Shown: positions 26,675 to 35,807, counted from the first letter of the stretch. The stretch: 46,042 nt of DNA from Clostridium sardiniense (GCF_016907995.1 NZ_JAFBDA010000025.1:1-46042); one strand, 5' to 3'. The notes: generated from the sequence alone by a model not told the origin. Made by a program: numbers and translations.

Positions 26675-28216
26675 TTGACGGATGATAGAAGATCTAATGA
26701 TTCTTCCAGAAGAAAAAGAAACGAAAGTGAAAGAGAAGAAGCTATAAGAAGAAAAAGACGTATTGCAAAAAGAAATGAAGAGCTAAAAAGGGGAAAAAAA
26801 GTAAGCAAGAGAAGTTTAGATGAAGGATATATTCCTGCTAATGATGCAAGAAGAAGAGTTGAGTCTCCAAGGAGATCGCAAGAAGGCTTTACAGATAGAG
26901 ACTTTGAAAGTAGAAAGAATCCATCTAGAAAAGCTGTACCTAGCAATTTGCAAAATAAAAGTAGGAATTCAAAAAAGAATATATCAAAGAAAAAGAAGAA
27001 AAAGAGAATATCATTTAAGAAAATATTTGGAATAATAATTGCAGCATTTTTAATACTTCTTGTAATAGGTGGAGTAAGAATAGCAAAACTTGTTAACAAT
27101 ATAAGTACTGATAAGATGATAGCGCCAGTGGAAGTTCCTATGGATCAGACCGTAAATATTTTACTTCTTGGAATGGACGTTGGGGATGTAAATAATCCAA
27201 ATGATGAAGCTATTAAAAGAACTGATACTATGATGCTTGTAAACTTTAACCCTAAAACTAAAAAAGTAAATATAGTATCAATCCCAAGAGATACTCTAAT
27301 CACTATAAATGGACGTAGATGGAAGATGAATGCTGCGTATCCAATTGGAGGAGATCAAAGAGTAATAACAGAAGTAGAGCAATTACTAAATGTTAAAATA
27401 AATTATCTAGCTAAAGTAAATTATAAAGGCTTCAGAGATTTTATTGATGCAATTGGTGGAGTTGATATGAAGATAGAACACAATATGGATTACACTGATA
27501 AATCTCAAAATCTACGTATTGACTTCAAAAAGGGAACAACGGTTCATCTAGATGGTAAGAAGGCAGAAGAATTCTTTAGATGGAGAAAAAATAATGATGG
27601 AACAGGGCTTCCAAATGGAGATATAGATAGAATAAAGAATCAACATGCATTCTTAGAGCAAGTTGTTAAAAAATGTACTAGTCCAGCAATAATATTTAGG
27701 ATACCAGGAATACTTAAAGCAGTAGAGCAAAATGTAGAGACTAATATGACTGGAAGTACAATATTTAAATATGGACTAAAATTAGCCACATTAAAGCCAA
27801 GTAATATTAAAATGACTACAGTTAAAGGAGACTCTAAAATGATAGAGGGTCAATCTTACTTTATATTTAATAAAGAAGCAAATGCAGATTTAATAAAAGC
27901 ACTTAACTCATCAGATACTGGAAGTGCAGATATAAAGCCTGAAGATGTAAGAATAAAGGTGTTAAATGCAACAAAAATAAGTGGACTTGCAGCAACTTAC
28001 CAAATAGAACTTAAACAACTTGGTTATAAAAATGTTGATACAGGAAATACAGATCTTAGAGATAAGAGTGTAATCATGGTCGACAATGACAATATAAAGA
28101 ATTCTCTTAAAAAGAATTTTAAATCAATAACTGATTATGAGAGTATTAATTCAAAGTACGCAGATACAGGGTATGATGTAATAGTTATACTTGGAAATGA
28201 TGCTAAAAATTATTAA
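26675..28216 (+). CDS. LytR-CpsA-Psr (LCP) family protein
   Basis: LCP enzymes transfer wall polymers from lipid carriers to peptidoglycan outside the cell. 513 aa. A very basic cytoplasmic tail (about 1-112, many Arg/Lys/Ser, ending KKKKKKRISFKK) precedes one membrane helix (about 115-135, IFGIIIAAFLILLVIGGV). The LCP domain (about 155-330) shows the pyrophosphate/lipid-binding Asp and Arg motifs: KRTDTMMLVNFN, IVSIPRDTLI, GGVDMKIEHNMDYTD and NGDIDRIKNQHAFL. A C-terminal LytR_C domain (IKVLNATKISGLAATYQIEL) follows. The start is TTG at 26675 after GGGGTG; the 112-residue basic tail is unusually long. Located where rsfS often lies after yqeK; rsfS is not here. Confidence 0.92.
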   Translation: MTDDRRSNDSSRRKRNESEREEAIRRKRRIAKRNEELKRGKKVSKRSLDEGYIPANDARRRVESPRRSQEGFTDRDFESRKNPSRKAVPSNLQNKSRNSKKNISKKKKKKRISFKKIFGIIIAAFLILLVIGGVRIAKLVNNISTDKMIAPVEVPMDQTVNILLLGMDVGDVNNPNDEAIKRTDTMMLVNFNPKTKKVNIVSIPRDTLITINGRRWKMNAAYPIGGDQRVITEVEQLLNVKINYLAKVNYKGFRDFIDAIGGVDMKIEHNMDYTDKSQNLRIDFKKGTTVHLDGKKAEEFFRWRKNNDGTGLPNGDIDRIKNQHAFLEQVVKKCTSPAIIFRIPGILKAVEQNVETNMTGSTIFKYGLKLATLKPSNIKMTTVKGDSKMIEGQSYFIFNKEANADLIKALNSSDTGSADIKPEDVRIKVLNATKISGLAATYQIELKQLGYKNVDTGNTDLRDKSVIMVDNDNIKNSLKKNFKSITDYESINSKYADTGYDVIVILGNDAKNY

Positions 28217-28244
28217 GATTTATAAATTAGGAGGACTTTAAGCT

Positions 28245-29153
28245 TTGAGTACCTTAGAAAAAACTGTCCCATCAGAATATGATGGAGTTAAAATTAGAAA
28301 TTACTTAAAAGAGGGATTAAACTTTTCATCAAGACTTATAAGTAGAGCAGCTAGGGAAGAAAGAATATTTATAAATGATGAAGTAGTTAGAATGAATTTT
28401 AAGGTATCTACAGGGGATAACCTAAAGATAAACTTGGATAGAGAAGAAAATCAAGATATTGCACCAGAAAAAATGGATTTAGATATCGTATATGAAGATG
28501 AGGAAATACTAGTTGTGAATAAAAGACCATTTCTAGTTGTTCATCCTACAAAAAGTTATCAATCAGGAACCTTAGCAAATGGTGTTATAAATTATTTTAA
28601 GGAAACTGGATCAAATTGTATAGTAAGACTTGTAAGTAGACTAGATATGAATACTTCAGGACTTATTTTAATTGCAAAAAATCAATTTGCACATATGGCA
28701 CTATCAAAGGAGATGGAGAAAAACAATATTAAAAAAAGATATATTGCAGTTGTCCATGGAAACCTTGAAGAAAAAGAAGGAACTATAGATCTTCCAATAT
28801 ATAAGCCTCAAGAAGGTGATGGGTTCGATAGTATAAAGAGAGTTGTAGATGATAGAGGACAAAGAAGTATAACGCATTACAAAGTGTTAGAGAGCCTTAA
28901 AGGCGGAGATGTAGTTGAATGTCTACTTGAAACTGGTAGAACACATCAAATAAGAGTTCATCTATCTCATTTAGGTCATCCTATATATGGAGATTTCTTA
29001 TACGGCGATGGAGATGAAGAGAAGGATTTTATAAATAGGCAGGCACTTCATGCATATGGATTAGATTTTAAATCACCAAAGACTGAAAAACCATTGAGCT
29101 TAAGAGCAAATCTTCCAGATGATTTAAAACAATTAATTGAAAAGATTAAATAA
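28245..29153 (+). CDS. RluA-family 23S rRNA pseudouridine synthase
   Basis: Isomerises specific uridines in rRNA. 302 aa: an N-terminal S4 RNA-binding domain (about 14-75, IRNYLKEGLNFSSRLISRAA) then the synthase domain with the catalytic Asp in VSRLDMNTSGLILIAKN, plus VVNKRPFLVVHPT and GRTHQIRVHLSHLGHPIYGD. These are RluD/RluA family marks; the sequence does not say which uridine is modified. The start is TTG at 28245, preceded by TTAGGAGGA. It lies 28 bp after the LCP gene and ends before a shared bidirectional terminator. Confidence 0.93.
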   Translation: MSTLEKTVPSEYDGVKIRNYLKEGLNFSSRLISRAAREERIFINDEVVRMNFKVSTGDNLKINLDREENQDIAPEKMDLDIVYEDEEILVVNKRPFLVVHPTKSYQSGTLANGVINYFKETGSNCIVRLVSRLDMNTSGLILIAKNQFAHMALSKEMEKNNIKKRYIAVVHGNLEEKEGTIDLPIYKPQEGDGFDSIKRVVDDRGQRSITHYKVLESLKGGDVVECLLETGRTHQIRVHLSHLGHPIYGDFLYGDGDEEKDFINRQALHAYGLDFKSPKTEKPLSLRANLPDDLKQLIEKIK

Positions 29154-29156
29154 ATC

Positions 29157-29194
29157 AAAAAACATCAGTTACAATTAAGTAATTGATGTTTTTT
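29157..29194. terminator. Bidirectional terminator between the pseudouridine synthase and dac genes
   Basis: AAAAAACATCAGTTAC pairs with GTAATTGATGTTTTTT (29179-29194; one G-U), loop AATTAA. A's on the left and T's on the right allow it to end both converging transcripts. It nearly touches the minus-strand stop at 29198. Confidence 0.92.
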
Positions 29195-29197
29195 ATA

Positions 29198-30496
29198 TTA
29201 ATAAATATTTTTTTTCTTCTTAATACGTTTTAATTTATTATAGAAAGCTCTCTTTTTTCTTCTATTTCTAACTATAATAATTCTAATAATGATTAAAATT
29301 ATAAGTATAACTAATGATATCCCAATAATATTAAATAAATTATTTGTAATCATTTCTGATATTGCTATTTTAAAGCTATATTCTCTATCTATACCACTTA
29401 ATAAATTAACTTCAGATACAGCTTTTCCATTTACAATGACCTTAGCAGTTGTTATTACATCACCTTTCTTTAGTGATTTCTTTTTTATCATTCTAGGTAA
29501 TTTGTAATCTAAAGTAGGATTTATACCATCTAAATTAGATTTTTCAGCAGTAAAAAATACATCATTATCAATAACTATAGGTATGTTAATATCATCTGTA
29601 ACCTTTATATCATCGATTTCTTGATCTTTAGAATATAACTTATGCTCCTTAAAATTATTAAATCCATACTCTAAAAGATTTGCCATATCTTTATAATTTG
29701 CATCTTTATCTTCTGCTTTCAAAAATGTTGCAACTAATACCTGATCATCTTTTTGGCCAGATATAGTAAAGGTATGTCTAGCAACATCTGTATAACCACT
29801 TTTACCAACAAGAGCATTAGGATAATAGTATTTAGAATTTGGATTAATTAAGTAATTATGATTATTAGCCCATCTTTTAGCTCCATCTAAATTACTAGGT
29901 GGAAGTTCTACAGATAATAATTTTGAAATTCTAATATAATCAGGGTTCTTTATTGCCTCATTCATTATTAAAGCTAAATCATAAGCCGTTGTTACATGCT
30001 TATCATCAGGTAGACCACTTGGATTTTCAAAATTAGAATTTTTACAGCCAATAGATTTTGCCTTTTTATTCATCATTTTTGCAAAGCCATCAATAGATCC
30101 CCCAACATGTTCAGCTAAAGCTTCAGCACAATCATTACCAGATTCAAGTAAAAGACCTGTAAGAAGTGTTTCAACACTAAACTTTTCTCCTTCTTTTAAG
30201 CCAATTGAACTGCCCTTTGCAAAAGGAGGGTTAGCTCCTACTGTAACAATATCACTGAGCTTACTATTCTCTAGTACAACTAGTGCTGTAAGGACTTTAG
30301 TTGTGGACGCAGGGAAATGTTTAACATCATCATTTTTAGAATATAAAACTTGACCAGTTTTACTATCAATTAATATTGCAGATTCTGCATTTAGCTCTGG
30401 AGGGGCTTCTTGTGCGTTTGCACTAGTTAAAATTAAACTATAGAAAATAGGTATAAAAAATAGAAATTTTACCACAGATTTAAATTTTTTACTCAT
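29198..30496 (-). CDS. dacF: D-alanyl-D-alanine carboxypeptidase (DacF/PBP5 type)
   Basis: A low-molecular-weight PBP (S11 family) that trims the terminal D-Ala from peptidoglycan stem peptides. 432 aa. A signal peptide ends about ANA-QE (residue 28). Active-site motifs: STTK at 64-67 (nucleophile Ser64), SGN at 119-121 and KSG at 232-234 (Ser for the usual Thr in KTG). A beta-rich PBP5_C domain is at about 280-370. The C-terminus has a true membrane helix (about 390-415, NIIGISLVILIILIIIR) followed by a Lys/Arg-rich tail, instead of the amphipathic anchor of E. coli PBP5. AAGGAGAG precedes the ATG. Monocistronic; dacF versus dacA is not resolved. Confidence 0.92.
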   Translation of the reverse strand: MSKKFKSVVKFLFFIPIFYSLILTSANAQEAPPELNAESAILIDSKTGQVLYSKNDDVKHFPASTTKVLTALVVLENSKLSDIVTVGANPPFAKGSSIGLKEGEKFSVETLLTGLLLESGNDCAEALAEHVGGSIDGFAKMMNKKAKSIGCKNSNFENPSGLPDDKHVTTAYDLALIMNEAIKNPDYIRISKLLSVELPPSNLDGAKRWANNHNYLINPNSKYYYPNALVGKSGYTDVARHTFTISGQKDDQVLVATFLKAEDKDANYKDMANLLEYGFNNFKEHKLYSKDQEIDDIKVTDDINIPIVIDNDVFFTAEKSNLDGINPTLDYKLPRMIKKKSLKKGDVITTAKVIVNGKAVSEVNLLSGIDREYSFKIAISEMITNNLFNIIGISLVILIILIIIRIIIVRNRRKKRAFYNKLKRIKKKKNIY

Positions 30497-30619
30497 AAGC
30501 TCTCCTTATTATTAAGTTTGACTTTTTTATTTTAACAAAAAGTTCTTTTATTTTCCACAATTGTATCATAAATTATTTAAAAAATGTTAATAATCTAGAA
30601 AAAAACTAGGAGATTTTAT

Positions 30620-31342
30620 ATGGATTCAAAAAAGAAGAGCATTGGATTAATAGCTATACTTATAATTTTAGGAAGTGGATTTTTTATAAATTACTTATTT
30701 AGTGGTAGAAGAGAGCTTAATAAAAATAATAATGATAGTATTTTTGTTGAAGAAGATATTAATGAAGAAGAGTCTGAAAGTAAAAGTAGTAAAGAGAAAA
30801 TATCAAGTGGGAATGAATCAAAAGGTGAAAACAAAGAAAGCGGAGAAGCTATAAAGCTTAAAGATAATAAAATAGCTGTTGATATAAAAGGAGAAGTTAG
30901 GAATCAAGGAGTGTATTATCTAGATGAAGGTAGTATAGTTGAGGATCTTATAAAAGAAGCTGGAGGACTTACGGAAAAAGCATCACTAGATTTAGTAAAT
31001 AGAGCAGAAAAGCTTACAAATAATAAATGTGTTGTAATACCAAGTAAGGAAGAGAGTGCAGAGATTAAAGAAACTAAAAATGATTCTAAAGAAAAATCTA
31101 TACCTACAGTATCAGGTAATGGAAGTTTAAATAGTAGCAATGATAGCAACGGAATAATAAATATTAATACAGCAGACGAGAGTGACCTTGTTAAAATAAA
31201 TGGTATAGGTCCATCAAAGGCTAAGGCTATCATAAGTTATAGAGAAGAAAATGGGAACTTTAAATCTATCGAAGATATTAAAAATGTAAGTGGAATTGGT
31301 GAAGGAACCTTCTTAAAGATAAAGGATTCTATATCAGTATAA
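30620..31342 (+). CDS. comEA: ComEA-like membrane-anchored helix-hairpin-helix protein
   Basis: A 240-aa protein with one N-terminal membrane helix (about 7-28, IGLIAILIILGSGFFINYLF), a Ser/Glu/Lys-rich linker (30-85), a SLBB domain (about 88-150, VDIKGEVRNQGVYYLDEG and LIKEAGGL) and two C-terminal helix-hairpin-helix motifs (about 178-240, ININTADESDLVKINGIG and VSGIGEGTFLKI). ComEA binds incoming DNA outside the membrane during transformation. comEC and comEB are not adjacent, so its involvement in uptake cannot be judged here. ACTAGGAGA precedes the ATG. Confidence 0.9.
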   Translation: MDSKKKSIGLIAILIILGSGFFINYLFSGRRELNKNNNDSIFVEEDINEEESESKSSKEKISSGNESKGENKESGEAIKLKDNKIAVDIKGEVRNQGVYYLDEGSIVEDLIKEAGGLTEKASLDLVNRAEKLTNNKCVVIPSKEESAEIKETKNDSKEKSIPTVSGNGSLNSSNDSNGIININTADESDLVKINGIGPSKAKAIISYREENGNFKSIEDIKNVSGIGEGTFLKIKDSISV

Positions 31343-31348
31343 AGTATT

Positions 31349-31376
31349 TTGAGATTTTATAATCATGATGTACAAT
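31349..31376 (+). promoter_or_regulatory. Promoter of the sel operon
   Basis: TTGAGA (31349-31354) and TACAAT (31371-31376) are 16 bp apart and 35 bp before the selD start codon. Five of six bases match the consensus in each box. Confidence 0.6.
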
Positions 31377-31410
31377 AAATATATAAACCTTTAGAGAAGG
31401 GGTGACATAA

Positions 31411-32436
31411 ATGATTAAGTTAACCAATTATGCAAAGACTGCTGGTTGAGCAGCTAAAATAGAGCCGGGTGCTCTTTCAGATATTTTAAAAAGTATACCA
31501 AGTATGGTAGATGACAACTTATTAGTAGGAATTGATACCTCAGATGATGGGGCAGTATATAAATTAAGTGATGATATAGCACTTATTCAGACTTTAGATT
31601 TCTTTACACCGGTTGTGGATGATCCTTATACATTTGGACAAATAGCAGCTGCAAATTCATTAAGTGATGTTTATGCAATGGGAGGAGAACCAAAGGTAGC
31701 ATTAAATATTGTATGCTTCCCTAACTGCTTAGATAGAAGTATACTTGGTGAAATCCTTAGAGGTGGTGCAGATAAAGTATTAGAGGCTGGTGCTGTTGTT
31801 ATTGGAGGTCATTCTGTTCAAGATGATGAACCAAAGTATGGACTTTCAGTTTCAGGAGTAGTTCATCCAGATAAAATCCTGAAAAATTGTGGATCTAAGC
31901 CAGGTGATATATTAATACTTACAAAGCCTTTAGGAGTAGGAATTATAAATACTGCAGCTAAAGGGGAGATGGCATCAAAAGAAAGTTTAGATGAAGCTAT
32001 AAAATGGATGGCACTTCTTAATAAATATGCTGGAGAAGTTATAAGAAAATATGAGATTACAGCTTGTACAGATATAACTGGATTTGGTCTTATGGGTCAT
32101 GTAAATGAAATGGCTGAAGGATCAAATATTACATTTGAGTTATACAAAGAAAGTATACCTTACATAAAAGAAGCAAAGGAATATGCAAACTTTGGACTTA
32201 TACCACAAGGTGCTTACCAAAATAAAGCTTATATTAGTAATAGCTATAAGCTTTATGATGTTCCAAATTGGCTTGAAGATATACTATTCGATCCTCAAAC
32301 ATCAGGAGGACTTCTTATATCCTGTAGTGAAGAGGTTGGAAATAATATTCTAAAAGAATTTAAAGAGAAGGATATAAAGTCTTGGGTAGTAGGGCATGTA
32401 ATAGAAAAGGAAGAATACAATATAGTTGTCAAATAA
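31411..32436 (+). CDS. selD: Selenide, water dikinase, itself a selenoprotein (in-frame UGA)
   Basis: Makes selenophosphate from selenide and ATP. The ATG at 31411 follows AGAAGGGGTG. Codon 13 is TGA at 31447-31449 within TAGUAAKIEPG, exactly where SelD proteins carry their catalytic Cys or Sec, followed by the conserved Lys. Reading it as selenocysteine gives 341 aa, the family length. A bSECIS hairpin begins 11 nt later. Downstream motifs: DDGAVYKLSDDIALIQTLDF (metal/ATP), NSLSDVYAMGG, GGHSVQDDEPKYG and FGLMGHVNEMA. An automatic caller would wrongly begin at 31504, losing the active site. selA starts 22 bp after the stop. Confidence 0.95.
31447..31475 (+). promoter_or_regulatory. UGA selenocysteine codon with bSECIS hairpin
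   Basis: UGA at 31447-31449, then 11 nt, then AGAGC (31461-31465), loop CGGGU and GCUCU (31471-31475). A small stem with an apical G-containing loop about 11 nt after UGA is the arrangement that SelB recognises in bacteria. A possible lower stem extends on both sides. Confidence 0.85.
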
Positions 32437-32458
32437 AAGTTTAACGGAGGAGTTTTAT

Positions 32459-33847
32459 ATGGAACTATTAAGAAGATTACCAAAAGTTGATACTCTTTTA
32501 AAAGAAGAAGAGGTTCAAAAGTATCTTAATAGATTACCAAGGGATTTAGTTGTAGAAAAATTAAGACTCTCCATAGACATTATAAGAAAAAGAATTTTAA
32601 AAATGGAGGATACTTCCTCCATTTTTTCTTTGCAGGAAGAATGTTTAATGGAATTTAAAAGGATTATTAGTTTATTAGATGATATGAATTTTAAAAGAGT
32701 TATAAATGGAACGGGAATAGTTATACATACAAACCTTGGAAGGTCAATATTATCAGAAGGTAGTAAAAAGGCTTTAATTAAAGCAGCAACTCATTATTCA
32801 AATTTGGAATATGATTTAGAGTCAGGAAAGCGTGGAAGTAGATATAAGAATGTAATTGAAGATATAAAGTATTTAACAGGAGCGGAGGATGGACTAGTTG
32901 TAAATAATAATGCAGCAGCAGTTTTATTAGTTCTAAATACAATATGTAAAGATAAAGAAGCAATAATATCAAGAGGGGAACTAGTTGAGATTGGAGGTTC
33001 CTTTAGGATACCAGAAATAATGAAATTAAGTGGTGGAACTCTTGTAGAAGTTGGAACTACAAATAGAACACATCTTAAAGATTATGAAGAAGCAATAAGT
33101 GAAAATACAAGAGCAATACTTAAAGTACATACATCAAATTATAAGATATTAGGTTTTACAAAAGAAGTTAAGTCCAAGGAACTTGTAGATGTTAGTTTAA
33201 AATACAATATTCCTATAATTGAGGATTTAGGAAGTGGACTTATTGAAAGATTAGATATAGATGGAGCATCTGATGAAAAGACAGCAAGAGAATGTATAGA
33301 AGATGGTGTTGATATTCTTACATTTAGCGGAGATAAGCTTTTAGGTGGTCCACAGTGTGGAATAATTGTAGGTAAAAAGATATGGATAGAAAAGATTAAG
33401 AAAAATCAATTAAATAGAGCACTTAGAGTTGATAAATTTACATTAGCTGCCCTTGAAGGAACTCTTAAAGAATATGTTAAAGGATGCAGTTTCAATATAC
33501 CAACTATAAATATGTTAACTATGCCACTTAAAGATATAGAAAATAAAATTGATTTATTAATTAAAGAATTATCATTTTTAGATGATAAATTTAACATAGA
33601 GAAAAGCTTAGAAAAATCCCTAGTTGGAGGAGGATCTCTGCCACTTCTAGAGCTTGATACATATGTTTTAAAGATTAATAGTGAGCTATTAAAGGAACAT
33701 GTAATAGAAGAAGAACTTAGAAAAAATCACATACCAATAGTTGTTAGAGTTAATAAAGGAAATATTATTATTGATGGAAGATGTCTTATACTTGATGATA
33801 TAGACGTAATAAAGGAAGCCTTTAAAAATATAGGAGAAAAGATATGA
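32459..33847 (+). CDS. selA: L-seryl-tRNA(Sec) selenium transferase
   Basis: A PLP enzyme that converts Ser-tRNA(Sec) to Sec-tRNA(Sec). The start is the ATG at 32459 with CGGAGG 7-8 nt before it; this gives 462 aa, the usual length. Motifs: VINGTGIVIHTNLGRSILSE, VNNNAAAVLLVLN, SRGELVEIGGSFRIPE, VGTTNRTHLKDYE, KVHTSNYKI and the PLP lysine in FSGDKLLGGPQCG. The N-terminal helical domain (about 1-80) is present; the codons of residues 47-57 also spell a perfect terminator hairpin. selB overlaps the stop by 4 nt (ATGA). Confidence 0.97.
   Translation: MELLRRLPKVDTLLKEEEVQKYLNRLPRDLVVEKLRLSIDIIRKRILKMEDTSSIFSLQEECLMEFKRIISLLDDMNFKRVINGTGIVIHTNLGRSILSEGSKKALIKAATHYSNLEYDLESGKRGSRYKNVIEDIKYLTGAEDGLVVNNNAAAVLLVLNTICKDKEAIISRGELVEIGGSFRIPEIMKLSGGTLVEVGTTNRTHLKDYEEAISENTRAILKVHTSNYKILGFTKEVKSKELVDVSLKYNIPIIEDLGSGLIERLDIDGASDEKTARECIEDGVDILTFSGDKLLGGPQCGIIVGKKIWIEKIKKNQLNRALRVDKFTLAALEGTLKEYVKGCSFNIPTINMLTMPLKDIENKIDLLIKELSFLDDKFNIEKSLEKSLVGGGSLPLLELDTYVLKINSELLKEHVIEEELRKNHIPIVVRVNKGNIIIDGRCLILDDIDVIKEAFKNIGEKI
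32599..32627 (+). terminator. Terminator-like hairpin inside the selA coding region
   Basis: AAAAATGGAGGA (32599-32610), loop TACT, then TCCTCCATTTTT and one more T (32615-32627). A 12-bp perfect stem with a GC-rich core and a seven-base run broken only by its first A-T closing pair has every mark of an intrinsic terminator, but lies about 140 bp inside selA, on the coding strand. Function is inferred from shape only. Confidence 0.65.
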
Positions 33848-35730
33848 AAACATTAATGATAGGAACTTGTGGACATATAGATCATGGAAAAACATCTCTT
33901 ATAAAGGAACTTACAGGTGTTGACACTGATAGGTTAGAAGAAGAGAAAAGAAGAGGGATAACAATAGATTTAGGATTTACTGATTTAATTCTTAAGTCAA
34001 AGAGAAGAGTAGCTTTTGTTGATGTTCCAGGGCATGAAAAGTTTATAAGAAATATGATTGCAGGAATAACTGGAGTAGATACAGTATTATTTGTAATTGC
34101 AGCAGATGAAGGGATAATGCCTCAAACCATAGAGCACTTAGAAATAATAAATGGACTTAATATAAAAAATGGAGTAATAGCCTTAACAAAGTGCGATAAA
34201 AGTGATGAGGAGCTTATACAGTTAATCATTGATGATATAAGAGAGGCTTTTAAAGGTAGCATATTAGAAAATGCAAGAATAATAAAAACATCAACAAAAA
34301 CAAAAGAAGGTATACAAGAGTTAATAGATTTTTTTGAGAGAACCTTAGATAATAAGAAGGAAAATGATTTATATGATCTCCAATTTAGAATGTGTATAGA
34401 TAGAGTATTTTCTATAAAAGGTTCTGGAACTGTAGTTACTGGAACAGCTCTTGAAGGGGAAGTAAGAGAAGGAGATATATTAAAGTTGTATCCATCAAAT
34501 AAGGTTGTAAGAGTTCGAGAGATTCAAAGCTATGGAAAGAAGGAGAGCATAGGGGTATGTGGAAATAGATGTGCAATTAATCTTACGGGAATAGCAAAAG
34601 ATGATATTAAGCGTGGAGAAGTGATAAGTAGTGAAGAAGATATGGAGGCATCGTTTATATTAGATTGCTCCTTTAACATAACGAACAATAAAGTACATAA
34701 TATAAAGAATAGACAAAGAGTTAGAGTTTATCATGGAACAAAAGAAGTTATGGGAAGAATATATATTTTTGATGAAGATAAGAAGTACGTACAAATACGA
34801 TTAGAAGAAGGTATAGTAAGTAAAAAGGGAGATTACTATTACTTAAGAAATTACTCTCCTATGTATAATATTGGTGGTGGAAGAGTAATTGAGCCTAATG
34901 GAAATAAGATAAGAGAAAGTAATAAGTTATATTTAGATAATATTATATTAAAAGAAAAGGGAAGTCTTGAAGATAATATACTAGATAGATTGGGGAAAGA
35001 GGAATTTTTATATACAAGTGAACTGTTTAATATGAATGATTCTAACAAAACTAATATAGATGAGGCTATAGAAAAATCACTTTATAGGAAAAAAGTAGTA
35101 ATTATTGAAAATTGTAAGGAAAATATTATATTCTCAGTTAAACAGTTAGGTATAATAAAAGATGAGTTATTAGAGTCACTCTCAGACTATCATAATAAAA
35201 ATCCATTAGAAATCGGAATGCCCAAGGAGTCATTAAGAAAAATCATAATAAAGAAGGATATTAAATCTAAAGAATTTAATGAAATTTTAAAGTTATTAAA
35301 CAAAGACGAAGTTATGACAATTTCCGGGGAAATAATCTCATTATCTAATTTCAAGAGAAGATTAAATTTAAATCAGAAAAACTTTAAAAGAGATTTATTA
35401 AAAGAGCTTGAAATTGGATTTATAAATGTTGATTTAGATTTTATAAAACAGAGAAATAATATTAGTGAATTAGAGCACAAGAAAATTATAAATATTTTAG
35501 AGCAAGAGGGGGAGATACTTCAGTTAAATGATGACGTGATAATAAAAGTTGAAGTCTTTAATTATGGAGTATTAAAAGTAAAAGAGTATTTAAAGGATAA
35601 AGGAGAGATAACTCTTGGAGAATGTAGGGATATCTTAAAAACAAATAGAAAGATAGCTTTAGCTTTTTTAGAAGAGTTAGATTGTAGAAAAATAACAAAA
35701 AGAGTTGAAAATAGACGCGTAATGTTGTAA
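33844..35730 (+). CDS. selB: Selenocysteine-specific elongation factor SelB
   Basis: Carries Sec-tRNA(Sec) to ribosomes stalled at UGA next to a SECIS hairpin. 628 aa. The GTPase domain shows GTCGHIDHGKTSL (G1), DRLEEEKRRGITIDLGF (switch), DVPGHEKFI (G3) and TKCD (G4). Two beta-barrel domains follow (IKGSGTVVTGTALEG), then a long C-terminal part of winged helices (about 375-628) that binds the SECIS hairpin. Its start codon overlaps the selA stop by 4 nt, so the two are coupled. tRNA-Sec (selC) was not seen after it or elsewhere in the window. Confidence 0.96.
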   Translation: MKTLMIGTCGHIDHGKTSLIKELTGVDTDRLEEEKRRGITIDLGFTDLILKSKRRVAFVDVPGHEKFIRNMIAGITGVDTVLFVIAADEGIMPQTIEHLEIINGLNIKNGVIALTKCDKSDEELIQLIIDDIREAFKGSILENARIIKTSTKTKEGIQELIDFFERTLDNKKENDLYDLQFRMCIDRVFSIKGSGTVVTGTALEGEVREGDILKLYPSNKVVRVREIQSYGKKESIGVCGNRCAINLTGIAKDDIKRGEVISSEEDMEASFILDCSFNITNNKVHNIKNRQRVRVYHGTKEVMGRIYIFDEDKKYVQIRLEEGIVSKKGDYYYLRNYSPMYNIGGGRVIEPNGNKIRESNKLYLDNIILKEKGSLEDNILDRLGKEEFLYTSELFNMNDSNKTNIDEAIEKSLYRKKVVIIENCKENIIFSVKQLGIIKDELLESLSDYHNKNPLEIGMPKESLRKIIIKKDIKSKEFNEILKLLNKDEVMTISGEIISLSNFKRRLNLNQKNFKRDLLKELEIGFINVDLDFIKQRNNISELEHKKIINILEQEGEILQLNDDVIIKVEVFNYGVLKVKEYLKDKGEITLGECRDILKTNRKIALAFLEELDCRKITKRVENRRVML

Positions 35731-35754
35731 GAATAGCAGCAAGAATGTTATAAT
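35725..35754 (+). promoter_or_regulatory. Promoter of the lipoprotein-RDD unit
   Basis: TTGTAA (35725-35730, covering the selB stop) and TATAAT (35749-35754) are 18 bp apart, upstream of the lipoprotein start at 35808. No terminator was seen between selB and this promoter. Confidence 0.5.
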
Positions 35755-35807
35755 TAAAAAATATGAACAAATTTCAATAATAGAGGGTCTATTTAGGAGG
35801 TAAATAT

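Noticed and set aside
26620..27099. 159-aa Phe/Leu-rich minus-strand ORF antisense to the LCP gene
   Set aside because: It is the complement of the Lys/Arg-rich LCP tail, which explains its Phe/Leu runs; it has no start signals.
31504..32436. A shorter selD starting at an ATG after the UGA
   Set aside because: It would remove the catalytic position and the conserved Lys. The upstream ATG has a ribosome site and the UGA is followed by a fitting hairpin.
35731..35807. A selC (tRNA-Sec) gene after selB
   Set aside because: The 77-bp gap has no cloverleaf pairing; it holds a promoter -10 and a ribosome binding site instead.
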